A stretch of 64,000 nucleotides of DNA from Zhengitettix transpicula (lineage: Eukaryota > Arthropoda > Insecta > Orthoptera > Tetrigidae): positions 124,001 through 188,000 of the forward strand of contig JAYJMR010000012.1 of NCBI GenBank assembly GCA_037074705.1, given 5' to 3'. The notes below the pieces were generated by a model. It was not told the origin of the DNA, made no database searches, and saw only the letters and a list, made by a program, of their open reading frames with translations. Made by a program: the position numbers and the translations under genes. How positions within the stretch are numbered: the stretch's first letter is position 1; each line of letters begins with the position of its first letter. Shown one piece after another: positions 38,701-53,900 of the stretch.

Positions 38701-41700
38701 TGGTTATGGCACCAATAAGTAACGATTTTATACTGAAATTCATTATTTTTATTTTCGATTATTTTGACAATGCTATACGTCTTGATGCCAGAAGAAAACC
38801 TTTCGAGTGTAAATTTTAATATTTAAAAAAAAATTAAATGCGTGCTAAAATAAGTTTAAAAAAAGTAGTGTTTTCATTGCTATCCGTGGTAATGGTACCA
38901 ATAGGGGTAGATTTTATACTAAAATTTTATACTAAAATTTTATTATTATTTTTCGACTATTATTCACATCGGTATACGTCTTTATCCTAGAAGTAAACCT
39001 TACAAAGGAAAATTTAAATATTTTGAAAAAATTTTATGCTTGCTAAAATATTTTTAAATAAAGTGGCATTTTCATACTCGTTCATGGTTGTGGCACCAAT
39101 AAGTAATGATTTTATACTGAAATTCATTAGTTTTATTTTCGATTATTTTGACAATGGTATACGTCTTGATGCCAGAAGAAAACCTTTCGAGTGTAAATTT
39201 TAATATTTAAAAAAAAATTAAATGCGTGCTAAAATATGTTTAAAAAAAGTAGCGTTTTCATTGCTATCCGTGGTAATGGTACCAATGGGGTAGATTTTAT
39301 ACTAAAATTTTATACTAAAATTGTATACTAAAATTTTATTATTATTTTTCGACTATTATTCACATCGGTATACGTCTTAATCCTTGAAGTAAACCTTACA
39401 AAGTAAAATTTAAATATTTTAAAAAAATTTTATGCTTGCAAAAATATTTTTAAATAAAGTGGCATTTTCATACGCGTTCATGGTTATGCCACCAATAAGT
39501 AATGATTTTATACTGAAATTCATTATTTTTATTTTCGATTATTTTGACAATGGTATACGTCTTGATGCCAAAAGAAAACCTTTCGAGTGTAAATTTTAAT
39601 ATTTAAAAAAAAATTAAATGCGTGCTAAAATATGTTTAAAAAAAGTAGCGTTTTCATTGCTATCCGTGGTAATGGTACCAATAGGGGTAGATTTTATACT
39701 AAAATTTTATACTAAAATTTTATTATTATTTTTCGACTATTATTCACATCGGTATATTCCTAGGAGTAAACCTTACAAAGGAAAATTTAAATATTTTAAA
39801 AAAATTTTATGCTTGCAAAAATATTTTTAAATAAAGTGGCATTTTCATACGCGTTCATGGTTATGGCACCAATAAGTAATGATTTTATACTGAAATTCAT
39901 TATTTTTATTTTCGATTATTTTGACAATGGTATACGTCTTGATGCCAGAAGAAAACCTTTCGAGTGTAAATTTTAATATTTTAAAAAAAATTAAATGCGT
40001 GCTAAAATATGTTTAAAAAAAGTAGCGTTTTCATTGCTATCCGTGGTAATGGTACCAATAGGGGTAGATTTTATACTAAAATTTTATACTAAAATTTTAT
40101 TATTATTTTTCGACTATTATTCACATCGGTATACGTCTTAATCCTAGAAGTAAACCTTACAAAGGAAAATTTAAATATTTTGAAAAAATTTTATGCTTGC
40201 AAAAATATTTTTAAATAAAGTGGCATTTTCATACTCGTTCATGGTTATGGCACCAATAAGTAATGATTTTATACTGAAATTCATTAGTTTTATTTTCGAT
40301 TATTTTGACAATGGTATACGTCTTGATGCCAGAAGAAAACCTTTCGAGTGTAAATTTTAATATTTAAAAAAAATTAAATGCGTGCTAAAATATGTTTAAA
40401 AAAAGTAGCGTTTTCATTGCTATCCGTGGTAATGGTACCAATAGGGGTAGATTTTATACTAAAATTTTATACTTAAATTTTATACTAAAATTTTATTATT
40501 ATTTTTCGACTATTATTCACATCGGTATACGTCTTAATCCTAGAAGTAAACCTTACAAAGTAAAATTTAAATATTTTAAAAAAATTTTATGCTTGCAAAA
40601 ATATTTTTAAATAAAGTGGCATTTTCATACGCGTTCATGGTTATGGCACCAATAAGTAATGATTTTATACTGAAATTTATTATTTTTATTTTCGATTATT
40701 TTGACAATGGTATACGTCTTGATGCCAGAAGAAAACCTTTCGAGTGTAAATTTTAATATTTTAAAAAAAATTAAATGCGTGCTAAAATATGTTAAAAAAA
40801 AGTAGCGTTTTCATTGCTATCCGTGGTAATGGTACCAATAGGGGTAGATTTTATACTAAAATTTATACTAAAATTTTATTATTATTTTTCGACTATTATT
40901 CACATCGGTATACGTCTTAATCCTAGAAGTAAACCTTACAAAGGAAAATTTAAATATTTTAAAAAAATTTTATGCTTGCAAAAATATTTTTAAATAAAGT
41001 GGCATTTTCATACGCGTTCATGGTTATGGCACCAATAAGTAATGATTTTATACTGAAATTCATTATTTTTATTTTCGATTATTTTGACAATGCTATACGT
41101 CTTGATGCCAGAAGAAAACCTTTCGAGTGTAAATTTTAATATTTAAAAAAAAATTAAATGCGTGCTAAAATATGTTTAAAAAAAGTAGTGTTTTCATTGC
41201 TATCCGTGGTAATGGTACCAATAGGGGTAGATTTTATACTAAAATTTTATACTAAAATTTTATTATTATTTTTCGACTATTATTCACATCGGTATACGTC
41301 TTTATCCTAGAAGTAAACCTTACAAAGGAAAATTTAAATATTTTGAAAAAATTTTATGCTTGCAAAAATATTTTTAAATAAAGTGGCATTTTCATACTCG
41401 TTCATGGTTGTGGCACCAATAAGTAATGATTTTATACTGAAATTCATTAGTTTTATTTTCGATTATTTTGACAATGGTATACGTCTTGATGCCAGAAGAA
41501 AACCTTTCGAGTGTAAATTTTAATATTTAAAAAAAAATTAAATGCGTGCTAAAATATGTTTAAAAAAAGTAGCGTTTTCATTGCTATCCGTGGTAATGGT
41601 ACCAATGGGGTAGATTTTATACTAAAATTTTATACTAAAATTGTATACTAAAATTTTATTATTATTTTTCGACTATTATTCACATCGGTATACGTCTTAA

Positions 41701-42500
41701 TCCTTGAAGTAAACCTTACAAAGTAAAATTTAAATATTTTAAAAAAACTTTATGCTTGCAAAAATATTTTTAAATAAAGTGGCATTTTCATACGCGTTCA
41801 TGGTTATGCCACCAATAAGTAATGATTTTATACTGAAATTCATTATTTTTATTTTCGATTATTTTGACAATGGTATACGTCTTGATGCCAAAAGAAAACC
41901 TTTCGAGTGTAAATTTTAATATTTAAAAAAAAATTAAATGCGTGCTAAAATATGTTTAAAAAAAGTAGCGTTTTCATTGCTATCCGTGGTAATGGTACCA
42001 ATAGGGGTAGATTTTATACTAAAATTTTATACTAAAATTTTATTATTATTTTTCGACTATTATTCACATCGGTATATTCCTAGAAGTAAACCTTACAAAG
42101 GAAAATTTAAATATTTTAAAAAAATTTTATGCTTGCAAAAATATTTTTAAATAAAGTGGCATTTTCATACGCGTTCATGTTTATGGCACCAATAAGTAAT
42201 GATTTTATACTGAAATTCATTATTTTTATTTTCGATTATTTTGACAATGGTATACGTCTTGATGCCAGAAGAAAACCTTTCGAGTGTAAATTTTAATATT
42301 TTAAAAAAAATTAAATGCGTGCTAAAATATGTTTAAAAAAAGTAGCGTTTTCATTGCTATCCGTGGTAATGGTACCAATAGGGGTAGATTTTATACTAAA
42401 ATTTTATACTAAAATTTTATTATTATTTTTCGACTATTATTCACATCGGTATACGTCTTAATCCTAGAAGTAAACCTTACAAAGGAAAATTTAAATATTT
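35761..42500. repeat. Satellite domain made of rearranged parts of the 3,485-bp unit
   Basis: The TATATTCC dimers at about 36671, 39753 and 42073 and the CAATGGGGTAG dimers at about 39284 and 41604 repeat the order found in the 3,485-bp unit. The spacing changes to 2,320 bp (39618 to 41938), 5,007 bp (34611 to 39618) and 5,403 bp (36535 to 41938). A dimer with TTTTAAAAGAATTTAAGC occurs at about 38257 and 42501, 4,244 bp apart. Dimers with three 13-bp blocks continue to about 41.65 kb and are not seen beyond. Confidence 0.65.
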
Positions 42501-45500
42501 TAAAAGAATTTAAGCTTGCAAAAATATTTTTAAATAAAGTGGCATTTTCATACGCGTTCATGGTTATGGCACCAATAAGTAATGATTTTATACTGAAATT
42601 CATTATTTTTATTTTCGATTATTTTGACAATGGTATACGTCTTGATGCCAGAAGAAAACCTTTCGAGTGTAAATTTTAATATTTAAAAAAAAATTAAATG
42701 CGTGCTAAAATATGTTTAAAAAAAGTAGCGTTTTCATTGCTGTCCGTGGTAATGGTACCAATAGGGTTAGATTTTATACTAAAATTTTATACAATAATTT
42801 TATTATTATTTTTCGACTATTATTCACATCGGTATACGTCTTAATCCTAGAAGTAAACCTTACAAAGGAAAATTTAAATATTTTAAAAAAATTTTATGCT
42901 TGCAAAAATATTTTTAAATAAAGTGGCATTTTCATACGCGTTCATGGTTATGGCACCAATAAGTTATGATTTTATACTGAAATTCATTATTTTTATTTTC
43001 GATTATTTTGACAATGGTATACGTCTTGATGCCAGAAGAAAACCTTTCGAGTGTAAATTTTGATATTTAAAAAAAAATTAAATGCGTGCTAAAATATGTT
43101 TAAAAAAAGTAGCGTTTTCATTGTTGTCCGTGGTAATGGTACCAATAGGGGTAGATTTTATACTAAAATTTTATTATTATTTTTCGACTATTATTCACAT
43201 CGGTATACGTCTTAATCCTAGAAGACAACCTTACAAAGGAAAATTCAAATATTTTAAAAAAATTTTATGCTTGCAAAAATATTTTTAAATAAAGTGGCAT
43301 TTTCATACGCGTTCATGGTTATGGCACCAATAAGTAATGATTTTATACTGAAATTCATTACTTTTATTTTCGATTATTTTGACAATGGTATACGTCTTGA
43401 TGCCAGAAGAAAACCTTTCGAATGTAAATTTTAATATTTAAAAAAAAATTAAATGCGTGCTAAAATATGTTTAAAAAAAGTAGCGTTTTCATTGCTATCC
43501 GTGGTAATGGTACCAATAGGGGTAGATTTTATACTAAAATTTTATACTAAAATTTTATTATTATTTTTCGACTATTATTCACATCGGTATACGTCTTAAT
43601 CCTTAACGTAAACCTTACAAAGGAAAATTTAAATATTTTAAAAAAATTTTATGCTTGCAAAAATATTTTTAAATAAAGTGGCATTTTCATACCCGTTCAT
43701 GGTTATGGCACCAATAAGTAATGATATTATACTGAAATTCATTATTTTTATTTTCGATTATTTTGACAATGGTATACGTCTTGATGCCAGAAGAAAACCT
43801 TTCGAGTGTAAATTTTAATATTTAAAAAAAAATTAAATGCGTGCTAAAATATGTTTAAAAAAAGTAGCGTTTTCATTGCTGTCCGTGGTAATGGTACCAA
43901 TAGGGGTAGATTTTATACTAAAATTTTATACTAAAATTTTATTATTATTTTTCGACTATTATTCACATCGGTATACGTCTTAATCCTAGAAGTAAACCTT
44001 ACAAAGGAAAATTTAAATATTTTAAAAAAATTCTTATGCTTGCAAAAATATTTTTAAATAAAGTGGAATTTTCATACGCGTTCATGGTTATGGCACCAAT
44101 AAGTAATGATTTAATACTGAAATTCATTATTTTATTTTTCGATTATTTTGACAATGGTATACGTCTTAATGTCAGAAGAAAACCTTTCGAGTGTAAATTT
44201 TAATATTTTAAAAAAAATTAAATGCGTGTAAAATATGTTTGAAAAAAGTAGCGTTTTCATTGCTATCCGTGGTAATGGTACCAATAGGAGTAGATTTTAT
44301 ACTAAAATTTTATACTAAAATTTTATTATTATTTTTCGACTATTATTCACATCGGTATACGTCTTAATCCTAGAAGTAAACCTTACAAAGGAAAATTTAA
44401 ATATTTTAAAAAAATTTTATGCTTGCAAAAATATTTTTAAATAAAGTGGCATTTTCATACGCGTTCATGGTTGTGGCACCAATAAGTAATGATTTTATAC
44501 TGAAATTCATTACTTTTATTTTCGATTATTTTGACAATGGTATACGTCTTGATGCCAGAAGAAAACCTTTCGAATGTAAATTTTAATATTTAAAAAAAAA
44601 TTTAATGCGTGCTTAAATATGTTTAAAAAAAGTAGCGTTTTCATTGCTATCCGTGGTAATGGTACCAATAGGGGTAGATTTTATACTAAAATTTTATACT
44701 AAAATTTTATTATTATTTTTCGACTATTATTCACATCGGTATACGTCTTAATCCTTAAAGTAAACCTTACAAAGGAAAATTTAAATATTTTAAAAAAATT
44801 TTATGCTTGCAAAAATATTTTTAAATAAAGTGGCATTTTCATACGCGTTCATGGTTATGGCACCAATAAGTAATGATTTTATACTGAAATTCATTATTTT
44901 TATTTTCGTTTATTTTGACAATGGTATACGTCTTGATGCCAGAAGAAAACCTTTCGAGTTTAAATTTTAATATTTAAAAAAAAATTAAATGCGTGCTAAA
45001 ATATGTTTAAAAAAAGTAGCGTTTTCATTGCTATCCGTGGTAATGGTACCAATAGGGGTAGATTTTATACTAAAATTTTATACTAAAATTTTATTATTAT
45101 TTTTCGACTATTATTCACATCGGTGTATGTCTTAATCCTAGAAGTTAACCTTACAAAGGAAAATTTAAATATTTTAAAAAAATTTTATGCTTGCAAAAAT
45201 ATTTTTAAATAAAGTGGCATTTTCATACGCGTTCATGGTTATGGCACCAATAAGTAATGATTTTATACTGAAATTCATTATTTTTATTTTCGATTATTTT
45301 GACAATGGTATACGTCTTGATGCCAGAAGTAAACCTTTCGAGTGTAAATTTTAATATTTAAAAAAAAATTAAATGCGTGTTAAAATATGTTTAAAAAAAG
45401 TAGCGTTTTCATTGCTATCCGTGGTAATGGTACCAATAGGGGTAGATTTTATACTAAAATTTTATTATTATGTTTCGACTATTATTCACATCGGTATACG

Positions 45501-48500
45501 TCTTAATCCTAGAAGTTAACCTTACAAAGGAAAATTTAAATATTTTAAAAAAATTTTATGCTTGCAAAAATATTTTTAAATAAAGTGGCATTTTCATACG
45601 CGTTCATGGTTATGGCACCAATAAGTAATGATTTTATACTGAAATTCATTATTTTTATTTTCGATTATTTTGACAATGGTATACGTCTTGATGCCAGAAG
45701 AAAACCTTTCGAGTGTAAATTTTAATATTTAAAAAAAAATTAAATGCGTGTTAAAATATGTTTAAAAAAAGTAGCGTTTTCATTGCTATCCGTGGTTATG
45801 GTACCAATAGGGGTTGATTTTATACTAAAATTTTATACTAAAATTTTATTATTATTTTTCGACTATTATTCACATCGGTATACGTCTTAATCCTAGAAAA
45901 AAACCTTACAAAGGAAAATTTAAATATTTTAAAGAAATTTTAACCTTGCAAAAATATTTTTAAATAAAGTGGCATTTTCATACGCGTTCATTGTTATGGC
46001 ACCAATAAGTAATGATTTTATGCTGAAATTCATTATTTTTATTTTCGATTATTTTGACAATGGTATACGTCTTGATGCCAGAAGAAAACCTTTCGAGTGT
46101 AAATTTTAATATTTAAAAAAAATTAAATGCGTGCTAAAATATGTTTAAAAAAAGTAGCGTTTTCATTGCTATCCGTGGTAATGGTACCAATAGGGGTAGA
46201 TTTTATACTAAAATTTTATACTAAAATTTTATTATTATTTTTCGACTATTATTCACATCGGTATACGTCTTAATCCTAGAAGTAAACCTTACAAAGGAAA
46301 ATTTAAATATTTTAAAAAATATTTATGCTTGCAAAAATATTTTTAAATAAAGTGGAATTTTCATACGCGTTTATGGTTATGGCACCAATAAGTAATGATT
46401 TTATACTGAAATTCATTATTTTTATTTTCGATTATTTTGACAATGGCATACGTCTTGATGCCAGAAGAAAACCTTTCGAGTGTAAATTTTAATATTTAAA
46501 AAAAAATTAAATGCGTGTAAAATATGTTTAAAAAAAGTAGCGTTTTCATTGCTATCCGTGGTAATGGTACCAATAGGGGTAGATTTTATACTAAAATTTT
46601 ATACTAAAATTTTATTATTATTTTTCGACTATTATTCACATCGGTATACGTCTTAATCCTAGAAGTAAACCTTACAAAGGAAAATTTAAAAATTTTAAAA
46701 AAATTTTATGCTTGCAAAAATATTGTTAAATAAAGTGGCATTTTCATACGCGTTCATGGTTATGGCACCAATAAGTAATGATTTTATACTGAAATTCATT
46801 ATTTTTATTTTCGATTATTTTGACAATGGTATACGTCTTGATGCCAGAAGAAAACCTTTCGAATGTAAATTTTAATATTTAAAAAAAAATTAAATGCGTG
46901 TTAAAATATGTTTAAAAAAAGTAGCGTTTCAATTGCTATCCGTGGTAATGGTACCAATAGGGGTAGATTTATACTAAAATTTAATACTAAAATTTTATTA
47001 TTATTTTTCGACTATTATTCACATCGTTATACGTCTTAATCCTTAAAGTAAACCTTACAAAGGAAAATTTAAATATTTTAAAAAAATTTTATGCTTGCAA
47101 AAATATTTTTAAATAAAGTGGCATTTTCATACGCTTTCATGGTTATGGCACCAATAAGTAATGATATTATACTGAAATTCATTATTTTTATTTTCGATTA
47201 TTTTGACAATGGTATACGTCTTGATGCCAGAAGAAAACCTTTCTAGTGTAAATTTTAATATTTAAAAAAAAATTAAATGCGTGCTAAAATATGTTTAAAA
47301 AAAGTAGCGTTTTCATTGCTGTCCGTGGTAATGGTACCAATAGGGGTAGATTTTATACTAAAATTTTATACTAAAATTTTATTATTATTTTTCGACTATT
47401 ATTCACATCGGTATACGTCTTAATCCTAGAAGTAAACCTTACAAAGGAAAATTTAAATATTTTAAAAAAATTTTATGCTTGCAAAAATATTTTTAAATAA
47501 AGTGGAAATTTCATACGCGTTCATGGTTATGGCACCAATAAGTAATGATTTAATACTGAAATTCATTATTTTTATTTTCGATTATTTTGACAATGGTATA
47601 CGTCTTGATGCCAGAAGAAAACCTTACGAGTGTAAATTTTAATATTTTAAAAAAAATTAAATGCGTGTAAAATATGTTTAAAAAAAGTAGCGTTTTCATT
47701 GCTATCCGTGGTAATGGTACCAATAGGGGTAGATTTTATACTAAAATTTTATACTAAAATTTTATTATTATTTTTCGACTATTATTCACATCGGTATACG
47801 TCTTAATCCTAGAAGTAAACCTTACAAAGGAAAATTTAAATATTTTAAAAAAATTTTATGCTTGCAAAAATATTTTTAAATAAAGTGGCATTTTCATACG
47901 CGTTCATGGTTATGTTACCAATAAGTAATGATTTTATACTGAAATTCATTATTTTTTTTTTCGATTATTTTGACAATGGTATACGTCTTGATGCCAGAAG
48001 AAAACCTTTCGAGTGTAATTTTTAATATTTAAAAAAAAATTAAATGCGTGCTAAAATATGTTTAAAAAAAGTAGCGTTTTCATTGCTATCCGTGGTAATG
48101 GTACCAATAGGGGTAGATTTTATACTAAAATTTTATACTAAAATTTTATTATTATTTTTCGACTATTATTCACATCGGTATACGTCTTAATCCTAGAAGT
48201 AAACCTTACAAAGGAAAATTTAAATATTTTAAAAAAATTTTATGCTTGGAAAAATATTTTTAAATAAAGTGGCATTTTCATACGCGTTCATGGTTATGGC
48301 ACCAATAAGTAATGATTTTATACTGAAATTCATTATTTTTATTTTCGATTATTTTGACAATGGTATACGTCTTGATGCCAGAAGAAAACCTTTCGAGTGT
48401 AAATTTTAATGTTTAAAAAAAAATTAAATGCGTGCTAAAATATGTTTAAAAAAAGTAGCGTTTTCATTGCTATCCGTGGTAATGGTACCAATAGGGGTAG

Positions 48501-50600
48501 ATTTTATACTAAAATTTTATACTAAAATTTTATTATTATTTTTCGACTATTATTCACATCGGTATACGTCTTAATCCTAGAAGTAAACCTTACAAAGGAA
48601 AATTTAAATATTTTAAAAAAATTTTATGCTTGCAAAAATATTTTTAAATAAAGTGGAAATTTCATACGCGTTCATGGTTATGGCACCAATAAGTAATGAT
48701 TTAATACTGAAATTCATTATTTTTATTTTCGATTATTTTGACAATGGTATACGTCTTGATGCCAGAAGAAAACCTTACGAGTGTAAATTTTAATATTTTA
48801 AAAAAAATTAAATGCGTGTAAAATATGTTTAAAAAAAGTAGCGTTTTCATTGCTATCCGTGGTAATGGTACCAATAGGGGTAGATTTTATACTAAAATTT
48901 TATACTAAAATTTTATTATTATTTTTCGACTATTATTCACATCGGTATACGTCTTAATCCTAGAAGTAAACCTTACAAAGGAAAATTTAAATATTTTAAA
49001 AAAATTTTATGCTTGGAAAAATATATTTAAATAAAGTGGCATTTTCATACGCGTTCATGGTTATGGCACCAATAAGTAATGATTTTATACTGAAATTCAT
49101 TATTTTTATTTTCGATTATTTTGACAATGGTATACGTCTTGATGCCAGAAGAAAACCTTTCGAGTGTAAATTTTAATGTTTAAAAAAAAATTAAATGCGT
49201 GCTAAAATATGTTTAAAAAAAGTAGCGTTTTCATTGCTATCCGTGGTAATGGTACCAATAGGGGTAGATTTTATACTAAAATTTTATACTAAAATTTTAT
49301 TATTATTTTTCGACTATTATTCACATCGGTATACGTCTTAATCCTAGAAGTAAACCTTACAAAGGAAAATTTAAATATTTTAAAAAAATTTTATGCTTGC
49401 AAAAATATTTTTAAATAAAGTGGCATTTTCATACGCGTTCATGGTTATGGCACCAATAAGTAATGATTTTATACTGAAATTCATTATTTTTTTTTTCGAT
49501 TATTTTGACAATGGTATACGTCTTGATGCCAGAAGAAAACCTTTCGAGTGTAAATTTTAGCATTTAAAAAAAAATTAAATGCGTGCTAAAATATGTTTAA
49601 AAAAAGTAGCGTTTTCATTGCTATCCGTGGTAATGGTACCAATAGGGGTAGATTTTATACTAAAATTTTATACAAAAATTTTATTATTATGTTTCGACTA
49701 TTATTCACATCGGTATACGTCGTAATCCTAGAAGTAAACCTTACAAAGGAAAATTTAAATATTTTAAAAAAATTTTATGCTTGGAAAAATATTTTTAAAT
49801 AAAGTGGCATTTTCATACGCGTTCATGGTTATGGCACCAATAAGTAATGATTTTATACTGAAATTCATTATTTTTTTTTTCGATTATTTTGACAATGGTA
49901 TACGTCTTGATGCCAGAAGAAAACCTTTCGAGTGTAAATTTTAGCATTTAAAAAAAAATTAAATGCGTGCTAAAATATGTTTAAAAAAAGTAGCGTTTTC
50001 ATTGCTATCCGTGGTAATGGTACCAATAGGGGTAGATTTTATAGTAAAATTTTATACAAAAATTTTATTATTATGTTTCGACTATTATTCACATCGGTAT
50101 ACGTCGTAATCCTAGAAGTAAACCTTACAAAGGAAAATTTAAATATTTTAAAAAAATTTTATGCTTGGAAAAATATTTTTAAATAAAGTGGCATTTTCAT
50201 ACGCGTTCATGGTTATGGCACCAATAAGTAATGATTTTATACTGAAATTCATTATTTTTATTTTCGATTATTTTGACAATGGTATACGTCTTGATGCCAG
50301 AAGAAAACCTTTCGAGTGTAAATTTTAATATTTAAAAAAAATTTAAATGCGTGCTAAAATATGTTTAAAAAAAGTAGCGTTTTCATTGCTATCCGTGGTA
50401 ATGGTACCAATAGGGGTAGATTTTATACTAAAATTTTATACTAAAAATTTATTATTATTTTTCGACTATTATTCACATCGGTATACGTCTTAATCCTAGA
50501 AGTAAACCTTACAAAGGAAAATTTAAATATTTTAAAAAAATTTTATGCTTGCAAAAATATTTTTAAATAAAGTGGCATTTTCATACGCGTTCATGGTTAT
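42501..50600. repeat. More diverged satellite domain with a 3,440-bp repeat pair
   Basis: Private substitutions and one-base indels are more frequent here than elsewhere, for example CCTTAACG at about 43602, TTATTTTATTTTTCG at about 44127 and GATTTATAC at about 46966. Markers ATGATATTAT (43721, 47161) and CATTGCTGTCC (about 43875, 47315) are 3,440 bp apart. AGTGGAAATTTC at about 47501 and 48652 marks a three-dimer duplication. Two adjacent dimers at 49593 and 49977 are almost identical (TTAGCATTT, TTATGTTTCG, ACGTCGTAAT). Dimers with a single 13-bp block are at 43082 and about 45460. Confidence 0.65.
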
Positions 50601-50984
50601 GGCACCAATAAGTAATGATTTTATACTGAAATTCTTTATTTTTATTTTCGATTATTTTGACAATGGTATACGTCTTGATGCCAGAAGAAAACCTTTCGAG
50701 TGTAAATTTTAATATTTAAAAAAAAATTAAATGCGTGCTAAAATATGTTTAAAAAAAGTATCGTTTTCATTGCTGTCCGTGGTAATGGTACCAATAGGGG
50801 TAGATTTTATACTAGAATTTTTTACTAAAATTTTATTATTATTTTTCGATTATTCTTCACATCGGTATACGTCTTAATCCTAGAAGTAAACCTTACAAAG
50901 GAAAATTTAAATATTTTAAAAAATTTTTATGCTTGCAAAAATATTTTTAAATAAAGTGGAATTTTCATACGCGTTCATGGTTAT

Positions 50985-53900
50985 GGCACCAATAAGTAAT
51001 GATTTTATACTGAAATTCATTATTTTTATTTTCGATTATTTTGACAATGGTATACGTCTTGATGCCAGAAGAAAACCTTTCGAAAGTAAATTTTAATATT
51101 TAAAAAAAAATTAAATGCGTGTAAAATATGTTTAAAAAAAGTAGCGTTTTCATTGCTATCCGTGGTAATGGTACCAATAGGGGTAGATTTTATACTAAAA
51201 TTTTATACTAAAATTTTATTATTATTTTTCGACTATTATTCACATCGGTACACGTCGTAATCCTAGAAGTAAACCTTACAAAGGAAAATTTAAATATTTT
51301 AAAAAAAATTTATGCTTGGAAAAATATTTTTAAATAAAGTGGCATTTTCATACGCTTTCATGGTTATGGCACCAATAAGTAATGATTTTATACTGAAATT
51401 CATTATTTTTATTTTCGATTATTTTGACAATGGTATACGTCTTGATGCCAGAAGAAAACCTTTCGAGTGTAAATTTTAATATTTAAAAAAAATTTAAATG
51501 CGTGCTAAAATATGTTTAAAAAAAGTAGCGTTTTCATTGCTATCCATGGTAATGGTACCAATAGGGGTAGATTTTATACTAAAATTTTATACTAAAATTT
51601 TATTATTATTTTTCGACTATTATTCACATCGGTATACGTCTTAATCCTAGAAGTAAACCTTACAAAGGAAAATTTAAATATTTTAAAAAAATTTTATGCT
51701 TGCAAAAATATTTTTAAATAAAGTGGCATTTTCATACGCGTTCATGGTTATGGCACCAATAAGTAATGATTTTATACTGAAATTCTTTATTTTTATTTTC
51801 GAATATTTTGACAATGGTATACGTCTTGATGCCAGAAGAAAACCTTTCGAGTGTAAATTTTAACATTTAAAAAAAAATTAAATGCGTGTTAAAATATGTT
51901 TAAAAAAAGTAGCGTTTTCATTGCTATCCTTGGTAATGGTACCAATAGGGGTAGATTTTATACTAAAATTTTATACTAAAATTTTATTATTATGTTTCGA
52001 CTATTATTCACATCGGTATACGTCTTAATCCTAGAAGTTAACCTTACAAAGGAAAATTTAAATATTTTAAAAAATTTTATGCTTGCAAAAATATTTTTAA
52101 ATAAAGTGGAATTTTCATACGCGTTCATGGTTATGGCACCAATAAGTAATGATTTTATACTGAAATACATTATTTTTATTTTCGATTATTTTGACAATGG
52201 TATACGTCTTGATGCCAGAAGAAAACCTTTCGAAAGTAAATTTTAATATTTAAAAAAAAATTAAATGCGTGTAAAATATGTTTAAAAAAAGTAGCGTTTT
52301 CATTGCTATCCGTGGTAATGGTACCAATAGGGGTAGATTTTATACTAAAATTTTATACTAAAATTTTATTATTATTTTTCGACTATTATTCACATCGGTA
52401 CACGTCGTAATCCTAGAAGTAAACCTTACAAAGGAAAATTTAAATATTTTAAAAAAATTTTATGCTTGGAAAAATATTTTTAAATAAAGTGGCATTTTCA
52501 TACGCGTTCATGGTTATGGCACCAATAAGTAATGATTTTATACTGAAATTCATTATTTTTATTTTCGATTATTTTGACAATGGTATACGTCTTGATGCCA
52601 GAAGAAAACCTTTCGAGTGTAAATTTTAACATTTAAAAAAAAATTAAATGCGTGCTAAAATATGTTTAAAAAAAGTAGCGTTTTCATTGCTATCCTTGGT
52701 AATGGTACCAATAGGGGTAGATTTTATACTAAAATTTTATACTAAAATTTTATTATTATGTTTCGACTATTATTCACATCGGTATACGTCTTAATCCTAG
52801 AAGTTAACCTTACAAAGGAAAATTTAAATATTTTAAAAAATTTTATGCTTGCAAAAATATTTTTAAATAAAGTGGAATTTTCATACGCGTTCATGGTTAT
52901 GGCACCAATAAGTAATGATTTTATACTGAAATTCATTATTTTTATTTTCGATTATTTTGACAATGGTATACGACTTGATGCCAGAAGAAAACCTTTCGAA
53001 AGTAAATTTTAATATTTAAAAAAAAATTAAATGCGTGTAAAATATGTTTAAAAAAAGTAGCGTTTTCATTGCTATCCGTGGTAATGGTACCAATAGGGGT
53101 AGATTTTATACTAAAATTTTATACTAAAATTTTATTATTATTTTTCGACTATTATTCACATCGGTACACGTCGTAATCCTAGAAGTAAACCTTACAAAAG
53201 AAAATTTAAATATTTTAAAAAAATTTTATGCTTGGAAAAATATTTTTAAATAAAGTGGCATTTTCATACGCGTTCATGGTTATGGCACCAATAAGTAATG
53301 ATTTTATACTGAAATTCATTATTTTTATTTTCGATTATTTTGACAATGGTATACGTCTTGATGCCAGAAGAAAACCTTTCGAGTGTAAATTTTAACATTT
53401 AAAAAAAAATTAAATGCGTGCTAAAATATGTTTAAAAAAAGTAGCGTTTTCATTGCTATCCTTGGTAATGGTACCAATAGGGGTAGATTTTATACTAAAA
53501 TTTTATACTAAAATTTTATTATTATGTTTCGACTATTATTCACATCGGTATACGTCTTAATCCTAGAAGTTAACCTTACAAAGGAAAATTTAAATATTTT
53601 AAAAAATTTTATGCTTGCAAAAATATTTTTAAATAAAGTGGAATTTTCATACGCGTTCATGGTTATGGCACCAATAAGTAATGATTTTATACTGAAATTC
53701 ATTATTTTTATTTTCGATTATTTTGACAATGGTATACGACTTGATGCCAGAAGAAAACCTTTCGAAAGTAAATTTTAATATTTAAAAAAAAATTAAATGC
53801 GTGTAAAATATGTTTAAAAAAAGTAGCGTTTTCATTGCTATCCGTGGTAATGGTACCAATAGGGGTAGATTTTATACTAAAATTTTATACTAAAATTTTA

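Noticed and set aside
51992..53778. 84-codon plus-strand frames beginning MFRLLFTSVYV, repeated every 766 bp
   Set aside because: The ATG comes from the Y-type change TTATGTTTCG and the frame stays open because of Y-type indels. Repetition follows the higher-order repeat. No known domain.
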